The notes under the pieces: model-generated
What the model saw: the letters and a program-made list of their open reading frames with translations, nothing else
Told to the model about the DNA's origin: nothing
Databases searched by the model: none
Assembly (NCBI GenBank): GCA_012295275.1
Contig: CM022679.1
Location: 17,498,342 to 17,562,341 of the forward strand
Length of the DNA: 64,000 nt
From: Chrysomallon squamiferum
Taxonomy: Eukaryota; Mollusca; Gastropoda; Neomphalida; Peltospiridae
Direction: 5' to 3'
Shown here: positions 62,522 to 64,000 of the stretch, in pieces
How positions within the stretch are numbered: position 1 is the stretch's first letter
How the letters are laid out: each line of letters begins with the position of its first letter
Position numbers and translations under genes: made by a program

Positions 62522-64000
62522 ATGGATGAATCTGAGAACATTCCAGATTCATTGCCATATCCAAGGTGGAATCACATCAAACGTAGATTTGCACCAAAAG
62601 ATGACTTTTTCATTGATGGTGATCTTGCATGTGGCTTTGTTGAAAAATATATAGTTTCAGAATATGTTGACAGTAGTGACAGTGATTCAAGGTACTAAAC
62701 ATTAATTTTTAATTCTTGTGCTATAATTTGTTTCATAATAACATGTGTTCTGTCTTCATTAAAAGTGTATTAAATAACTGGCCAGATGGAATTACTTTTG
62801 TTAAATTTTTTTTTTTTAATGGTTTAAATATTTATACAGCCCAAAATTTCATTAAATTATATGTTTCATTAGATCAGTTCTGTGTTAATGAATTTATGAT
62901 AGATGTACAACTCTATTGTATATATGTGTTAATTTATTTTACAGAATGTCATCATTTCCATGTGGAATTAGTGGCTGCAAAGAAGAATTTGACAGTATCA
63001 TCAGGTAGATCTGATAAATTTATTTTATGGAATTAATAACTAAGAAAACTGTTTATTTATTTGTTTTTTCATTGGATACATTTTATGCTACTACTTTGTA
63101 ATAAGTAAATATTGTCTTCTCATATTATATGCCTGACTTTATTTTGATTTTATACCATTATAACAAACAGTTTGTATGCAATTACATCAGAAATATATGT
63201 GTTTAGTTGGTTTATTAATATAAATTTTGTTTCAGTTATGAACATCACTATAAAAGTTTGCACCTCCATAACTGTTCGGTGTGCAGCAGAAGTTTCCCAA
63301 CTAATCACCTTCTTAGTATTCACATTCTAGAGTGGCATGATCCAGTGTTTGAAATTAAGGCAGCAAAACAGGATATGGTAATACTGTTAAATTAAGAGAT
63401 TGTTATTTCAGTAAAAGATAATTTTGATTTTTCCATATCCATAGTTTATTATGAAAATTTGAAAAAGAAAATAAATGTTAAACATGATTGATTTTGTATG
63501 CTTCTTTTAAAAGAAATTCTTTATGTAAATGATTTTTTTGGTTAATTCATAATTTTGTAAAAATGTGTTTATTTATAATGAACATACTACTTTAATATAA
63601 TACAATTAGTGGATCTGGTTTTCTCAATTGATTCTTTTGTTTTTCAAATTTAAGTAATTAATTAAATAGCTATGTTTATGTTAATGGTTATTGTACACTG
63701 GAAGCTGGTTATCACTTTTTGCAACTCAAAAATCCCTGACACACACACACACACACACACACACCAACAGGCAATATCATTTATATATTTTGTAAATGTT
63801 TTATTACCAGCAGACAGCATTTTAAAACCTTCAGTCACTGTTTTAATGTTATTTATTTTTAAATTTATAGCATCAGTGCCTGATTGAATCTTGTGCTGAG
63901 AAATTCAGGACACCGAAACATAGAAAAAAACACATGATTGAAGTTCATAAATATCCTTCCAACTATAGATTTGACCAAGCCAAAAAAACAAAGTACGTTG
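62522..64000 (+). CDS. ZNF511: Zinc finger protein 511 (partial, runs off the right edge)
   Basis: Exons: 62503-62691 (ATG at 62522), 62945-63004, 63236-63377 and 63871 to the end or to a donor near 63993. Phases agree at every junction. The first exon contains RFAPKDDFFIDGD, as in ZNF511. Three C2H2 fingers follow: CGISGCKEEF with YEHHYKSLH, CSVCSRSF with HLLSIHILEWH, and CLIESCAEKF with HRKKHMIEVH. The phrases HILEWHDPVFEI and KYPSNYRFDQAKK are characteristic of this ortholog. A role in transcription is often assumed for the family but is poorly established. The C-terminus lies beyond position 64000. The 106-codon frame at 62716-63036 is intronic with only a partial overlap of exon 2 and is not the gene product. 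Confidence 0.93.
63739..63764. repeat. (CA)n microsatellite
   Basis: Thirteen CA units in the last visible ZNF511 intron. Confidence 0.93.

Noticed and set aside
62716-63036. 106-codon plus-strand frame in the ZNF511 gene
   Set aside because: Mostly intron 1; it covers exon 2 in a frame different from the spliced product.

Overview
The window is AT-rich animal DNA: intron-bearing genes with GT-AG junctions, long introns, many AAT/TG/poly-A microsatellites, minisatellites and decayed DNA transposons. Product identities (GGCX, an SLC16-type transporter, a GH31 alpha-glucosidase, GTF2H5, ZNF511) fit any bilaterian. The very AT-rich, repeat-heavy sequence and the alternation of CpG-poor genes with CpG-normal spacers suggest an invertebrate, perhaps a mollusc such as a cephalopod. 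That last step is inference.

Layout. 1-21.9 kb: the 5' end of a gamma-glutamyl carboxylase gene (GGCX) on the minus strand. One coding exon (2353-2530) is present; the rest of the protein lies left of position 1. A probable non-coding first exon and promoter lie near 21.66-21.9 kb, so most of 2.6-21.6 kb would be its 5'UTR intron. That stretch holds a 35-bp minisatellite and two inverted copies of a hAT-like non-autonomous element. 21.9-32 kb: gene-free DNA with microsatellites, a dead mariner with both inverted repeats, a 77-bp pogo-like MITE and a perfect 82-bp palindrome. 32-36.9 kb: a plus-strand monocarboxylate-transporter-like gene (coding 34635-36909, two coding exons). 41.06-52.25 kb: a convergent minus-strand GH31 alpha-glucosidase gene (GAA-like), reconstructed here as 19 coding exons with a signal anchor, a trefoil domain and both catalytic aspartates, but with one single-base frameshift in exon 5. 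Just upstream of it a 221-bp unit is tandemly triplicated (53580-54244). 54.6-59.9 kb: three related hAT elements, one carrying a frameshifted BED/hAT transposase. 61.7-64 kb: two plus-strand housekeeping genes in close tandem, GTF2H5 (intronless coding region) and ZNF511 (four exons visible, running off the right edge).

The genes do not form one pathway. GGCX modifies secretory proteins in the ER, the GH31 enzyme cleaves alpha-glucosides (lysosomal in the GAA clade), the SLC16-type protein moves small carboxylates or related solutes across a membrane, GTF2H5 is a TFIIH subunit, and ZNF511 is a poorly characterised zinc-finger protein. Read by eye, CpG dinucleotides are scarce across inferred transcription units and normal between them. 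The transitions (about 21.5, 32.2, 54.3 and 62.48 kb) fall where promoters are expected, and this was used as supporting evidence for the unseen first exons.
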